From Spartobacteria bacterium (GTDB taxonomy: Bacteria > Verrucomicrobiota > Kiritimatiellia > RZYC01): a stretch of DNA of 64,000 bases. The notes beneath the pieces are model-generated. The model was not told the origin of the DNA, did not search any database, and saw only the letters and a list, made by a program, of their open reading frames with translations. Positions 36,724-45,471 of the stretch are shown piece by piece. Each line of letters opens with the position of its first letter. Position 1 is the stretch's first letter. The DNA lies in NCBI GenBank assembly GCA_009930475.1, contig RZYC01000008.1, positions 1-64,000 of the forward strand, given 5' to 3'. A program made the position numbers and the translations under genes.

Positions 36724-37443
36724 TCAGACCTGCTTCTCGCTAAGCAGGTGATTAAGTTCATCCAATCCTTCGGGTTTGCCAATTTCATAAAAACGTTCTG
36801 GAACAACCTTTGCTGCCAGCTGGCTGCGTTTTACCAGAGCTGCGAAGATCTTGGTCAAGTCGAGCGGGCGCGGTGAATCAAGATAAGCTTCAAGTACTTT
36901 TCGGCGGAAGACACTGAATCCGTAGTCAATGCAATCTGCATCGTCCTTTTTTGCCTGTTTTGAATAAAAAACCACGCGAGCTTCCTGCACGCGTACATTG
37001 CTTGGATCCCAGCGTCCTTCATTTCGGTGCACACACATCAGTGCTTCGGTTTTCATTGCCTCCAAATCAGCAAAGGGCATACTGAAATCAAACGGTAAAT
37101 AAGAATCCCCATACAATACGCCGAAAACAGGATCGAGCAGATGAATCGCATTGAGCAAAGCCCCACCCGTTCCTTGAAGTGCTGAAGGATTTTCCCGTGC
37201 GTAGCGGATGCGCAGACCCCACGCAGTCCCGTCGCCGGCAAAATTTTCGATCTGTTCACCAAGGTGCCCGATGCAAAGGACGACATCGCCGATGCCGCAT
37301 TTAGAGAGTAAGTCCAGTTGCCATGAGAGGAAAGGTCTGCCGGCAACAGGAAGCAGTGCCTTCGGAAGATCTCTGGCCACAGACTGGATACGCGTTCCCA
37401 TACCCCCGGCAAGAATGACGACTTGAAGCTTGTTATCGTCCAT
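36724..37443 (-). CDS. hddC: D-glycero-alpha-D-manno-heptose-1-phosphate guanylyltransferase-like
   Basis: This 239-residue nucleotidyltransferase starts VVILAGGMGTRIQSV, with the GG loop that binds the nucleotide, then DLPKALLPVAGRPFLSW, and FGVLYGDSYLPFD for the metal. It lacks the left-handed helix domain of full-length pyrophosphorylases. Next to a GHMP heptose kinase and GmhB it most likely makes GDP-D-glycero-alpha-D-manno-heptose from heptose-1-P. Base specificity (GTP) is inferred from the neighbours. Its start overlaps the kinase stop by one base, so the two are tightly coupled. Confidence 0.88.
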   Translation of the reverse strand: MDDNKLQVVILAGGMGTRIQSVARDLPKALLPVAGRPFLSWQLDLLSKCGIGDVVLCIGHLGEQIENFAGDGTAWGLRIRYARENPSALQGTGGALLNAIHLLDPVFGVLYGDSYLPFDFSMPFADLEAMKTEALMCVHRNEGRWDPSNVRVQEARVVFYSKQAKKDDADCIDYGFSVFRRKVLEAYLDSPRPLDLTKIFAALVKRSQLAAKVVPERFYEIGKPEGLDELNHLLSEKQV

Positions 37444-38483
37444 TATTCCATCGCTTGTGTTTCAAAATCATCGAAAGAGGACAGGTCGGCTACAACGCGA
37501 GCTCCCTGCATGGAAGGGAAATAAGGAACAGATGGCATGCCATGCGAAGCCATGAATGCATCCAGTTCGCGTCCTTTTGACGGGCAGTAGAACAAGGCAA
37601 AGCCACCGCCGCCTGCACCGATGATTTTTCCGCCGAGCACTCCAAATTCGCGTTTGACGTGTTCGTAAAGTTCATCCATCACCGATATGCTGATGCCTGC
37701 AGAGAGTTGCTTCTTGTTCTTCCAATGCTTATCCATCAGGACGGCAAAACGATCTAAATCACGATTTCGGAACGCTTTTTCGATGTCATATCCAATGTCT
37801 TTGATATGCAGCAGGCTATCTACTACCCGATGATGATCGAGCGACTTGATTTCTTTGGCCGCATCATTTTGATGCTTTAGAACGGCGTTGGCCGAGCGCT
37901 GTATGCCAGTATAGTACATACGAGCCTTATTGGCCAGTTCCGTGGCGGTCATAAAGTCCACAGGAACATGACCGACATTAACTTTTCCGTCGCAATCTAT
38001 GTCTAGTGTTCGAAACCCGCCAAAGGCTGCCATAAACTGGTCCTGTTTGCCAACAGGTTCGTTGAGAATGTTCATTTCGATATGACATGCCTCTTCAGCA
38101 ATTTCCTGAATGGATACCGTCTGGCGGCGGTAGGCACGAATGGCTGTCAGGAGCCCGACAAGATACGCGCCAGAAGAACCCAGCCCTGTTTTTGCTGGCA
38201 GATCCGCCTGGCTAGTTAATTCGATGAACTCATTGACACCATGCAGGGTTAAAGCCTCGCGCGCTAAGGGGTGCGCAATTTCGCTAAGAGAAGATACCGT
38301 TTCGACCTTGCTGTAGCGGATTATGCTTTTGCGCTCAGTGACGGGAAGACGATGAATAGAAATATACATATATTTGTTGATGGTCATGGCAAAGACGTAA
38401 CCACCATGCTGCTCATAGAAAGATGGCAGGTCGGTGCCGCCACCGCCAAGGGTTATTCTGAAAGGGGTTCGTGTAATGATCAT
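37443..38483 (-). CDS. hddA: D-glycero-alpha-D-manno-heptose 7-phosphate kinase
   Basis: This 346-residue GHMP-family kinase phosphorylates the anomeric carbon of heptose-7-P. It opens ITRTPFRITLGGGGTDLPSF, has the ATP loop AKTGLGSSGAYLVGLL, the NEPVGKQDQFMAAFGG segment and the C-terminal GAGGGGFALFY. These match HddA rather than the ADP-route enzyme HldE, which is a ribokinase-type protein. That choice sets the pathway to the GDP-heptose branch known from capsules and S-layer glycans. It overlaps the transaldolase gene by 4 bp and hddC by 1 bp. Confidence 0.93.
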   Translation of the reverse strand: MIITRTPFRITLGGGGTDLPSFYEQHGGYVFAMTINKYMYISIHRLPVTERKSIIRYSKVETVSSLSEIAHPLAREALTLHGVNEFIELTSQADLPAKTGLGSSGAYLVGLLTAIRAYRRQTVSIQEIAEEACHIEMNILNEPVGKQDQFMAAFGGFRTLDIDCDGKVNVGHVPVDFMTATELANKARMYYTGIQRSANAVLKHQNDAAKEIKSLDHHRVVDSLLHIKDIGYDIEKAFRNRDLDRFAVLMDKHWKNKKQLSAGISISVMDELYEHVKREFGVLGGKIIGAGGGGFALFYCPSKGRELDAFMASHGMPSVPYFPSMQGARVVADLSSFDDFETQAME

Positions 38484-39253
38484 GTCATGGTCCGTTCTTT
38501 TTCAATGGTGAATCCGCTTTTGCATGCGTCCTGATAAAACATTTTTACTGTATCAAGCGAGAAATCTTCCAGTTCACGACCTAAATTTCCGGCTTTGCCC
38601 AGCAACTCTGGCGTAACAGTTATAATGTCGCACCCCATTTGGTCGGCTTGAATAATGTTGAACACTTCGCGCGGACTGGCCCAAAGCAACTCTGCAAGCG
38701 GGCGTTTAGCTTTGATGACTGCCTGAGCCTCCTTCATAAGGGGGAGTGGATCCATACCTGTATCCGCAATACGCCCAGCAAAAATCGAGACTACTGCCGG
38801 CGTATTTGTGGCTAGAGCATCGACAACTTCCTTCACCTGTCTGAGCGAAAAAATGGCGGTTACATTAAGTTTAACTCCGCGTGCACTAAGTTCGCGCACC
38901 ACCGATGCCGTGGATTCGCGACGTGTATTGGTTACAGGGATTTTGACATACACGTTGTCCGCTAAATCCGCCAGAACCAGTGCCTGTTCCTTCATTCCGC
39001 CCAGATCATCTGAAAAGACTTCAAATGAAACGGGCAAAGCCTTTACTCGGCTCAGCACTTCCTGTGCGAAGTTTAGATAATGAACCACGCCAGATCGTGC
39101 CATTAGTGTTGGGTTCGTCGTAAACCCCTTTACAATGCCCGACCGCTGCGCTTCCAGAATCGAATCAATATCGGCTCCATCCGAATAAATTTTGACCTTC
39201 AAGTTGTTGATCGAAGGTGGTGAACCCGCATTTCGGGGTAAAACTTCACTCAT
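38480..39253 (-). CDS. Transaldolase-family aldolase in heptose operon
   Basis: This 257-residue TIM-barrel protein has the transaldolase/fructose-6-P aldolase pattern: KIYSDGADIDSI, GFTTNPTLMARSG, VYVKIPVTN with the Schiff-base Lys, VNVTAIFSLRQ-like (LNVTAIFSLRQV) and SIFAGRIADTG. Small transaldolases of this group transfer dihydroxyacetone units. Placed between gmhA and hddA, it may supply sedoheptulose-7-P, the substrate of GmhA, directly from fructose-6-P and erythrose-4-P. Alternatively it makes another deoxy sugar. It overlaps gmhA by 8 bp and hddA by 4 bp. A transaldolase inside a heptose operon is not the common arrangement. Confidence 0.88.
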   Translation of the reverse strand: MSEVLPRNAGSPPSINNLKVKIYSDGADIDSILEAQRSGIVKGFTTNPTLMARSGVVHYLNFAQEVLSRVKALPVSFEVFSDDLGGMKEQALVLADLADNVYVKIPVTNTRRESTASVVRELSARGVKLNVTAIFSLRQVKEVVDALATNTPAVVSIFAGRIADTGMDPLPLMKEAQAVIKAKRPLAELLWASPREVFNIIQADQMGCDIITVTPELLGKAGNLGRELEDFSLDTVKMFYQDACKSGFTIEKERTMT

Positions 39254-39872
39254 TATTTACGCCTTTCGCGGTATGTGCAACCGATTCCCACTTGGTCGCC
39301 GCCACCTTGACCGCCGGATGGGAGACGATCAAATGCCACACCAATGCCTGAAATGCCTCGGTGTGGGGCGTCACCGACTGTGCATTAACCGTAGGAATAA
39401 TGACGCATGCATCCGCTTTTTTAGCTGTATAACCACCGTCACGTCCGACGATGCCGACAACTGTCGCCCCGATTTTCTGTGCGTAATCGATGGCTTTAAC
39501 GAGATTGGCACTTACGTTACGCGCAGCGTCACCGCCTCCTACTGACATGATGAAAAGCGCATCTTTTTCGGTCAGACGGCTTGCCTTAAGCCAACTTGCA
39601 AAAACACCATCCCATCCATCATCATTGATGCGTGCGGTCAGCTCCGAGACATTGTCTGTAGGTGCATACGCCTCAAACCCGGCCAGCTTCCGGAAATCAT
39701 TAACTGCGTGTGAACAGTTGGCCGCACTTCCGCCAACACCGAGCAAAAACAAGCGTCCACCAGCATTGCGCGTCTGGACTAGACCGTCCACTACGTTCTG
39801 AATCGCCTGCTGGTCGATCTGCTCAATAATTTCTGCGCTTTCACGCAGGTGCGCAGCTATAAAATCATCCAT
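39246..39872 (-). CDS. gmhA: Sedoheptulose 7-phosphate isomerase (SIS domain)
   Basis: This 208-residue SIS-domain protein converts sedoheptulose-7-P to D-glycero-D-manno-heptose-7-P. GRLFLLGVGGSAANCSHAVNDF, FIMSVGGGD-AARNVSANLVKA (split) and GIVGRDGGYTAKKADACVIIP match GmhA-like isomerases. The ATG at 39872 has GGAAAGG 9 bases upstream. An ATG at 39881 would overlap the preceding stop but sits directly against the same box, so it is less likely. The product feeds HddA two genes on. Confidence 0.9.
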   Translation of the reverse strand: MDDFIAAHLRESAEIIEQIDQQAIQNVVDGLVQTRNAGGRLFLLGVGGSAANCSHAVNDFRKLAGFEAYAPTDNVSELTARINDDGWDGVFASWLKASRLTEKDALFIMSVGGGDAARNVSANLVKAIDYAQKIGATVVGIVGRDGGYTAKKADACVIIPTVNAQSVTPHTEAFQALVWHLIVSHPAVKVAATKWESVAHTAKGVNNE

Positions 39873-39877
39873 AAAAA

Positions 39878-40864
39878 TCATCCTTTCCTGTTTGTCTGTC
39901 GATAAATTGCTTCCACCACACGCATGGCAGCCAATGCAGCGGGTAAACCGGCAGATGGATCACGCGCTTCCTGAATATCAGTTAAAAATTCTTCGAACTC
40001 GATCTTCCAGGATTCATCACCGCGTGGATACTCCCAAATCGTTGTTTCCGGTGGTCCCATCTCCGGCGTCATTCGGTAGTAGGCCAGTCGTTCGACACCA
40101 TAGCTTCCACCCAGCCCTGTGATATGCAACTTGCCGTCTCTGCCATAAAGTTCAAATGAAAAGCCGTTTTTCCATTCGGTGCAACTCACATGCATAAAGG
40201 CCGTTTGACCTTTTTCCGTTTCCAGTAGCATGAATGCATTGTCATCGGCCTTTGCATCCCAGTATAACGTTTGAGCCTGACCGGAGACATGGGCAAATTC
40301 GCCAAAAAAACAACGTGCCAGATCGATGAGGTGCACCCCCTGATCAATCAGTTCTCCGCCCCCCGATATGTCTGGATTCATGCGCCATTCGTTTTCATAA
40401 CCAACCCGGCCGCCATGTCCATATGTTGCACGTAGAAACATCAATGGACCAAGAGCAGGCAGCAGTTCAAAGGCTTTGATGAACGACGGGTGATAGCGGT
40501 GATTGAATCCGACCCGAACTCGCCGATTGGCTTTTTCGGCTGCATCGATAATCGCTTCGATTTCAGTGCAGCTTCTTCCCGCCGGTTTCTCCAATAGAAC
40601 ATGTTTTCTTCGGTTGAGCGCCTCAATAGAAATTTTTGCCAGCGAATCATTTGATGTGGAGACGATGACCGCATCCACATCGTCGCGCGATATTGCATCG
40701 CGCCACCCTGAGGCTGTTTCCGCCCCAAAATCTTTTGCAAGAGCCTTGGCCACCGCCATATTTGTATCGGCACAGACCCGCAAAGATGCGTGCTGAAGAG
40801 CTAGCGCTCGTTTTCGCCCGATCAGACCACAGCCTATGATGGCAATCCCCAGTGGTTTACTCAT
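39878..40864 (-). CDS. Gfo/Idh/MocA family NAD(P)-dependent oxidoreductase, glycan operon
   Basis: This 328-residue protein has an N-terminal Rossmann fold (GIAIIGCGLIGRKRALAL), the cofactor and catalytic motif LLEKPAGRS (EKP), and the second-domain GGGELIDQGVHLIDLARCF, which supplies the catalytic Asp and His. Such enzymes oxidise or reduce a sugar hydroxyl, often at C3 of a nucleotide sugar. Between gmhA and an SDR it probably modifies GDP-heptose or a second sugar. It overlaps the SDR gene by 4 bp (ATGA). Confidence 0.9.
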   Translation of the reverse strand: MSKPLGIAIIGCGLIGRKRALALQHASLRVCADTNMAVAKALAKDFGAETASGWRDAISRDDVDAVIVSTSNDSLAKISIEALNRRKHVLLEKPAGRSCTEIEAIIDAAEKANRRVRVGFNHRYHPSFIKAFELLPALGPLMFLRATYGHGGRVGYENEWRMNPDISGGGELIDQGVHLIDLARCFFGEFAHVSGQAQTLYWDAKADDNAFMLLETEKGQTAFMHVSCTEWKNGFSFELYGRDGKLHITGLGGSYGVERLAYYRMTPEMGPPETTIWEYPRGDESWKIEFEEFLTDIQEARDPSAGLPAALAAMRVVEAIYRQTNRKG

Positions 40865-41739
40865 AATTCCTCATCCCATTTTAAACCGCGATCTTGCGGA
40901 ACGATACGCCGCAGTGTGTAGATATCGCTTTTGTCCAATGCCTCGCATAGCTCATCCATTCGTTCCCATGGATCCCATAGCGAGCTGATAAGCCGTCCGG
41001 TAATCCCCGCCGACCGATCGGATGCCAGAAAGACGGCTAACTCGGCTGCCCGCTCCATGGACGCCCCGCCCGTTTCCTTTTGCAGAATCGCCTTTTCATA
41101 AAACGCCGTACCCACTTTTTCTGATCCAGCGTCCAGAACCTCATCAAGTAACCGTGTATTCAGTGCGCCGGGAGCGATGGCATTAACAAATATTTCGTTT
41201 TCGCGGTATTCTTTTGCCAGCGTTTCCACCAGACGGACGATGCCTGCTTTTGATGCGGCATAGGCGCTGATGTTCGGTAGAGGGGAGGTTGCTCCGCCTC
41301 CCGAAAGTTGGATGATACGTCCACCCTGTCCTTTGAGAAATAACGGAATGGCATATTTGCACATGAGAGCGGAACCAAAGAGGTTTATTTCAACGGCATG
41401 CACCCATTCTGAAAAATCGACCTCATGAAAACGTCCCATGGGGCCATATATACCAGCATTGTTGACGAGAATATCTAGGCTGCCCCAATCATCTTCGGCC
41501 ATGGCTATTACTTTTTTCGCATCATCGGATTTTGAAACATCCGCCGTTGTGGTTGAAAGGCGGTCGGCATAGTTTTTATCCAGCTCACACAAGGCGGCTG
41601 CGGTTTTGCTTAACACCTCGGAGCTTCTCGCGCACAACAGCACTGACGCACCTTCCGCAAGAAATGTACGCGCGATGACCGTTCCCAATCCTTGACTGGC
41701 TCCTGTTATAACCGCTTTTTTTCCTGCAAGTTTGTTCAT
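40861..41739 (-). CDS. Short-chain dehydrogenase/reductase, glycan operon
   Basis: This 292-residue classical SDR has the nucleotide loop TGASQGLG, NNAG, catalytic Ser in IIQLSGGGAT and the YAASK pair. An unusual C-terminal extension of about 35 residues contains DPWERMDEL, then YTLRRIVPQDRG. This tail recurs in SDRs of surface-sugar clusters, so a nucleotide-sugar substrate is likely. Neighbours on both sides are sugar redox enzymes, suggesting a multi-step modification (oxidation, then reduction or epimerisation). It overlaps both neighbours by 4 bp. Confidence 0.88.
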   Translation of the reverse strand: MNKLAGKKAVITGASQGLGTVIARTFLAEGASVLLCARSSEVLSKTAAALCELDKNYADRLSTTTADVSKSDDAKKVIAMAEDDWGSLDILVNNAGIYGPMGRFHEVDFSEWVHAVEINLFGSALMCKYAIPLFLKGQGGRIIQLSGGGATSPLPNISAYAASKAGIVRLVETLAKEYRENEIFVNAIAPGALNTRLLDEVLDAGSEKVGTAFYEKAILQKETGGASMERAAELAVFLASDRSAGITGRLISSLWDPWERMDELCEALDKSDIYTLRRIVPQDRGLKWDEEL

Positions 41740-43022
41740 GTATATCTTCCTATAGCTATGTAGGTTAACGCATCGCTTTTTCCTAACGTTGCATCCAGAA
41801 AACGTGCGGCGTCAATCACTGTTTTTCCCGACATAGCTGCCTCAACATCATAGGACGCGACATCCAGATAGCATGGCCAGGGCGTGGCAACGATCAGTGC
41901 ATCACAATGGGTGCAGGCTTCAACGGGATCAGTATAAAACGCGGCGACACCCTCCAACTCACAGGGCAAAGATTGAAAGGCGGGATCATGTACCTGAACC
42001 TTCCATCCATTCGCCTGCAATTGACGACACAGCGCGACCGATGCAGATCGTCGTAGCGTATCGGTCCCCGGTTTGTAAGTAAGACCCCATACAGCCAGCC
42101 GCGCATCAGGTTGACCTGCAAGCAGGTCCGCAATTTTTCTTTGAATCCATGATTTGTGGTGATTATTACTCTGAATTACCGCGTGAATAAGGTGTGTTTC
42201 TACGCCCCTTTGTGTTCCCTCCCCGCAGAGAAAGGCAAGATCCCTTGCTAGCGTTCCTCCTGCAAAAGCCTGTCCGGGGGAAACATAAGCTCCTTTTCCA
42301 ATGCGTTTTTCTGTTTTAAGTGCCATTTCCACTTCTTTTGCATCGGCTCCTGTTCGCTCGCACAGGCATGCTATCTCATTTGTAAAGGCAATGGACATCG
42401 CCAAAAATGAATTAATGGCGTGTTTCGCCATTTCTGCTGATTCAGGCAATACCCAGACGATGCGATCCGTAACGGGGAGCAACAAACGCTCAAGCTTTCT
42501 TCGTGTTTCTTCTGTCCGAACGCCCACAACAATGCGATCTGGATTCAGAAAAACATCCAGTGCTTGTCCAAGCCGCAGATTCTCGGGAGAACAAGCAAAA
42601 TCCATCTGATATCCGGCATCACGGCTGAGTTTTTCAAGTTTGGCTACGGATCCGACGGGTAATTGCGAAGAAATCAGCACTGGCGTTCCTGGCGTGAGAG
42701 ACGGCATTGCGGTGGTGATCTGACCGATAACATAATCGACGTCCGCCTGATCCTGTTCGTCAACCGGGGTATCAAAGGTTATCCACAAAATGTCCAACGC
42801 TGCCATTTCGGTAATGTCGTCACTAAAACGCAAGCGCCCACTCTCCAGCCCGGCAAATAACGCGTCGCCAAGTCCGGGCTCAGCAATCGGCGGCACGCCC
42901 TTTGAAAGATTGTCCACCACAGATGAATCAGGGTCAAAACCAATAACAGAATGTCCCCTTTGCACCAGACAGGCTGTTGTTACGCACCCCAGATGCCACA
43001 AGCCAAATACCCCAACATTCAT
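41736..43022 (-). CDS. UDP-glucose/GDP-mannose dehydrogenase homologue lacking the catalytic Cys
   Basis: This 428-residue protein has the three-domain fold of UGDH/GMD: Rossmann start VGVFGLWHLG, SSQLPVGSV, the ESAEMAKHAINSFLA helix with substrate-binding Lys and Asn, and a C-terminal Rossmann domain (WGLTYKPGTDTLRRS). The catalytic segment, normally FGGSCFPKD, reads FAGGTLARD: Thr257 replaces Cys and Arg260 replaces Lys. Without the thiol it cannot perform the usual four-electron oxidation to a uronic acid through a thioester. It may stop at an aldehyde, act as an epimerase or be regulatory. It overlaps both neighbours by 4 bp. Confidence 0.85.
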   Translation of the reverse strand: MNVGVFGLWHLGCVTTACLVQRGHSVIGFDPDSSVVDNLSKGVPPIAEPGLGDALFAGLESGRLRFSDDITEMAALDILWITFDTPVDEQDQADVDYVIGQITTAMPSLTPGTPVLISSQLPVGSVAKLEKLSRDAGYQMDFACSPENLRLGQALDVFLNPDRIVVGVRTEETRRKLERLLLPVTDRIVWVLPESAEMAKHAINSFLAMSIAFTNEIACLCERTGADAKEVEMALKTEKRIGKGAYVSPGQAFAGGTLARDLAFLCGEGTQRGVETHLIHAVIQSNNHHKSWIQRKIADLLAGQPDARLAVWGLTYKPGTDTLRRSASVALCRQLQANGWKVQVHDPAFQSLPCELEGVAAFYTDPVEACTHCDALIVATPWPCYLDVASYDVEAAMSGKTVIDAARFLDATLGKSDALTYIAIGRYT

Positions 43023-44032
43023 TTTTCTTCCTTTTCTTCACACTTAGCGGATGCCGTTCCGACTTTGCGTGCCAGAAGATACTTCGGACGATTCCGCACT
43101 TCTTCATAAATCCGTCCGATGTACTCGCCCATGATGCCGAATGCGATCAGCTGAATGCCTCCGAGGAGGCTGATTAGCAGAATTGCAGGTGCCATGCCGG
43201 TTGTCATCGATTCATTGGCGTATACTTTTTGTCCCACGTAAACCACACCTGCAACCAGACCTATAAATGCGGTGGTGAAGCCCACCAGTGTGGCGAGGCT
43301 CAGCGGTTTTGATGAAAAGGCCACCACCCCGTTCAATCCAATGCGCAGCGAACCTGTGATTTGGCTGTACTTGGAACTGCCACTTGTGCGCTCATCCCGT
43401 TCATATAAAATCCCGGTTTATCGGTAGCCGACATAGGCGACCATCCCCCGCAAAAAACCATGTGTCTCGCGCAGTGCCTTCAGTTCATTTACGACTTTTC
43501 TATCCAGAAGGCGAAAATCTCCCGTATTACGTGGAATGGGGACTTCGGAAATCTTGTTGATTACCCAGTAGCCCACATAGGAAACAATGCGTTTGGGAAT
43601 GGTCTCCCCCTTACGTGATTTCCGTTGCGCATAAACCACTTCGTATCCTTCGCGCCATTTTGCGACCATATCCTTAATAAGCTCTGGCGGATCCTGTAAA
43701 TCTACATCAATCACGACCACCGCTTGACCACGCGCATGATCCAGACCCGCCATCGTAGCTGCCGGTTGCCCCCAGCGCCGCGTCATGACCAGCAACTTCG
43801 TGCGGGCATCTTTGGCAATATCAGCCATGATAATTTCTTCCGTACGATCGCGTCCGGGATCCATTGCAAATATGATTTCATAGTCTTCGGTGATGTCAGA
43901 AAGAACGCTTTTCATCCGCTCGAGAAACAGGGGAATCATCTGCTCTTCCTGATAGACCGGAACCACGATAGAAATCAACGGGGTGCCGTCCACTTCGCCC
44001 GGAAACGCTTGTTCTGCACAGATTTCTGACAT
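43019..44032 (-). pseudogene. GtrB/DPM1-like GT2 glycosyltransferase with in-frame TAA stop
   Basis: From the ATG at 44032 the frame gives about 205 residues of a GT2 enzyme: ISIVVPVYQEEQMI, IIFAMDPGRDRTEEII, VVIDVDLQDPPELI and RNTGDFRLLDRKVV. It meets TAA at 43418-43420. The same frame continues without a shift: TGILYERDERTSGSSKYS and then two transmembrane helices (from 43336 on) as in GtrB and ArnC. Relatives have Gln at the stop position (VGYKQTGILYERDER-like), so one C-to-T change (CAA to TAA) explains it. The enzyme would load a sugar on undecaprenyl phosphate. It may be dead, read through, or a sequence error. Confidence 0.88.
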
Positions 44033-44982
44033 TATTCGCGCTCCAGGATCCATGGAGTTTGATCTATAAACTCCAATGTTTTAATAATGCCTTCGCGAAT
44101 CGTCAGTTTGGGTTTCCAGCCCAGCGCCCGAATTTTGGAACAATCAAGGAAAATGAATGGACTGTCACCCACCCAGCCACGTGAACCGCCTGCGTAATGC
44201 CGCTCTGGATTTAAGCCCATATAATCACATATCACATCGATGGAATCATTGACTTCCACATACTCGTCTGTACCCAGATTAAAAATGTTGATTCCGGAAC
44301 ACCGCTCCATAGCTAGAAATATGGCGTCAATGCAGTCCTGTACATACAAGTAGGATTTACGTTGATGACCGTCACCCAGCACCTTTAGTACCATTGGATC
44401 CTTTTTAAGTGCGCGGAAGAAGTCGTATACATGACCATGGCTGTAGCGTTCACCAAGAATGGAAACAAATCGGAAAATGTACCCATCGAACCCATAGCCT
44501 TCACAATAGGCTTGAATTAGCCCTTCACAGGCCAGCTTGGAGGCTCCATAGAGTGATGTCTGAATCGGAAATGGTGCATTCTCGGGCGTTGGGAATACTT
44601 CCGCTTCACCATAGATCGAGCCAGTAGAGGAAAATGCAATCTGTTTTACACCGTGTTTACGCATGGCTTCCAGAACGTTAAACGTGACAATGGTGTTCTG
44701 TTCCAAATCCCTGCGTGGGTGGTTTAAGCCGAAGCGCACATCTGCGTTGGCTGCAAAATGGAAAACTCGGTCTGCCCCGTCAAATGCATCATTCCATGCG
44801 TCTGGATCAAGCAAGTCGGCCTCAACAATGCAGAAATTGGGATTTTTGTATGCCGCAAACAGTGAATTTCTGAATCCTGTCGAATAATTGTCTATGGCCA
44901 CAACGTTATGGCCTGCGGAGAGTAACCTGTGCGCCAAATTGCTGCCTATAAAGCCAGCGGCTCCTGTAATAATACACTTCAT
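44032..44982 (-). CDS. NAD-dependent nucleotide-sugar epimerase/dehydratase
   Basis: From the ATG at 44982 this is 316 residues (an upstream start at 45099 would add a 39-residue non-homologous stretch). It is an extended SDR: IITGAAGFIGSNLAHRLL, DNYSTG, HFAANADVRFG, the catalytic SSTGSIYGEA and YGASK, and RFVSILGERYSHGHV. The pattern fits UDP-glucose 4-epimerase-like enzymes of surface-glycan loci; specificity is unknown. It is the first gene of the leftward operon, and its stop overlaps the GT2 start (TAATG). GGAG lies 12 bases before the ATG. Confidence 0.9.
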   Translation of the reverse strand: MKCIITGAAGFIGSNLAHRLLSAGHNVVAIDNYSTGFRNSLFAAYKNPNFCIVEADLLDPDAWNDAFDGADRVFHFAANADVRFGLNHPRRDLEQNTIVTFNVLEAMRKHGVKQIAFSSTGSIYGEAEVFPTPENAPFPIQTSLYGASKLACEGLIQAYCEGYGFDGYIFRFVSILGERYSHGHVYDFFRALKKDPMVLKVLGDGHQRKSYLYVQDCIDAIFLAMERCSGINIFNLGTDEYVEVNDSIDVICDYMGLNPERHYAGGSRGWVGDSPFIFLDCSKIRALGWKPKLTIREGIIKTLEFIDQTPWILERE

Positions 44983-45471
44983 ATGCTTGGGACTCCAGAT
45001 GGTTTCAGACTTCGCGAGACAATCGGTAAAAAATAGCGATACAGAGCCGGTATGACAAGGATTTTTCAGGCTGATCCCCATAAAAACAGGGCAATCCACT
45101 CGTCGCCCAGCGTGACTACGAAACGCATCGTGTTTCCTAAGCCATGACCTTCCCTCATGTAATGATAGTTGCCCGCTAAATCATTGAAACGACCCAGCTC
45201 ATCTCCTTTGATAGGCCATATTTGCAATAGTTTATCATGGGAGTCATGTTTTGCCCCATGCCGACGTTATTTTTTTGTTGTATTTTCATCCATGGCAGGA
45301 AATCAAGGTTGAGTGCTTTTGTTAACATTTTTATGCTTTTTCAAGCAAGGCCGTGCTTAGAGCCGGCTACATGAATAAATCGTGGCGGGACATACGGAAA
45401 AGGAGAATATGAGTTGAATAGGCGAATCAATACGCTAATATGAGGTCTGAACTCAGTTTAGGCAGGTAAAA
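44983..45471. other. Intergenic region with operon promoter area and transposase-like remnant
   Basis: Besides the DUF4338-like fragment at 45066-45266 this stretch shows no gene. It must hold the promoter of the leftward glycan operon and that of the rightward peptidase gene; neither has a clear consensus. The composition is more AT-rich than the flanking genes. Confidence 0.5.
45066..45266 (-). pseudogene. DUF4338/DruA-like fragment
   Basis: An open frame after a TAA reads IWPIKGDELGRFNDLAGNYH, then YMREGHGLGNTMRFVV and GDEWIALFLWGSA, and stops. The order matches the N-terminal part of DUF4338 proteins (HHYL...GxxLRYVV...WLALLGWSSA-like), found in DruA of the Druantia defence system and fused to some DDE transposases. 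Only about 65 residues remain, with no start codon at the left. It is a relic of a mobile or defence gene next to the glycan operon. The family call is from motif memory. Confidence 0.5.
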
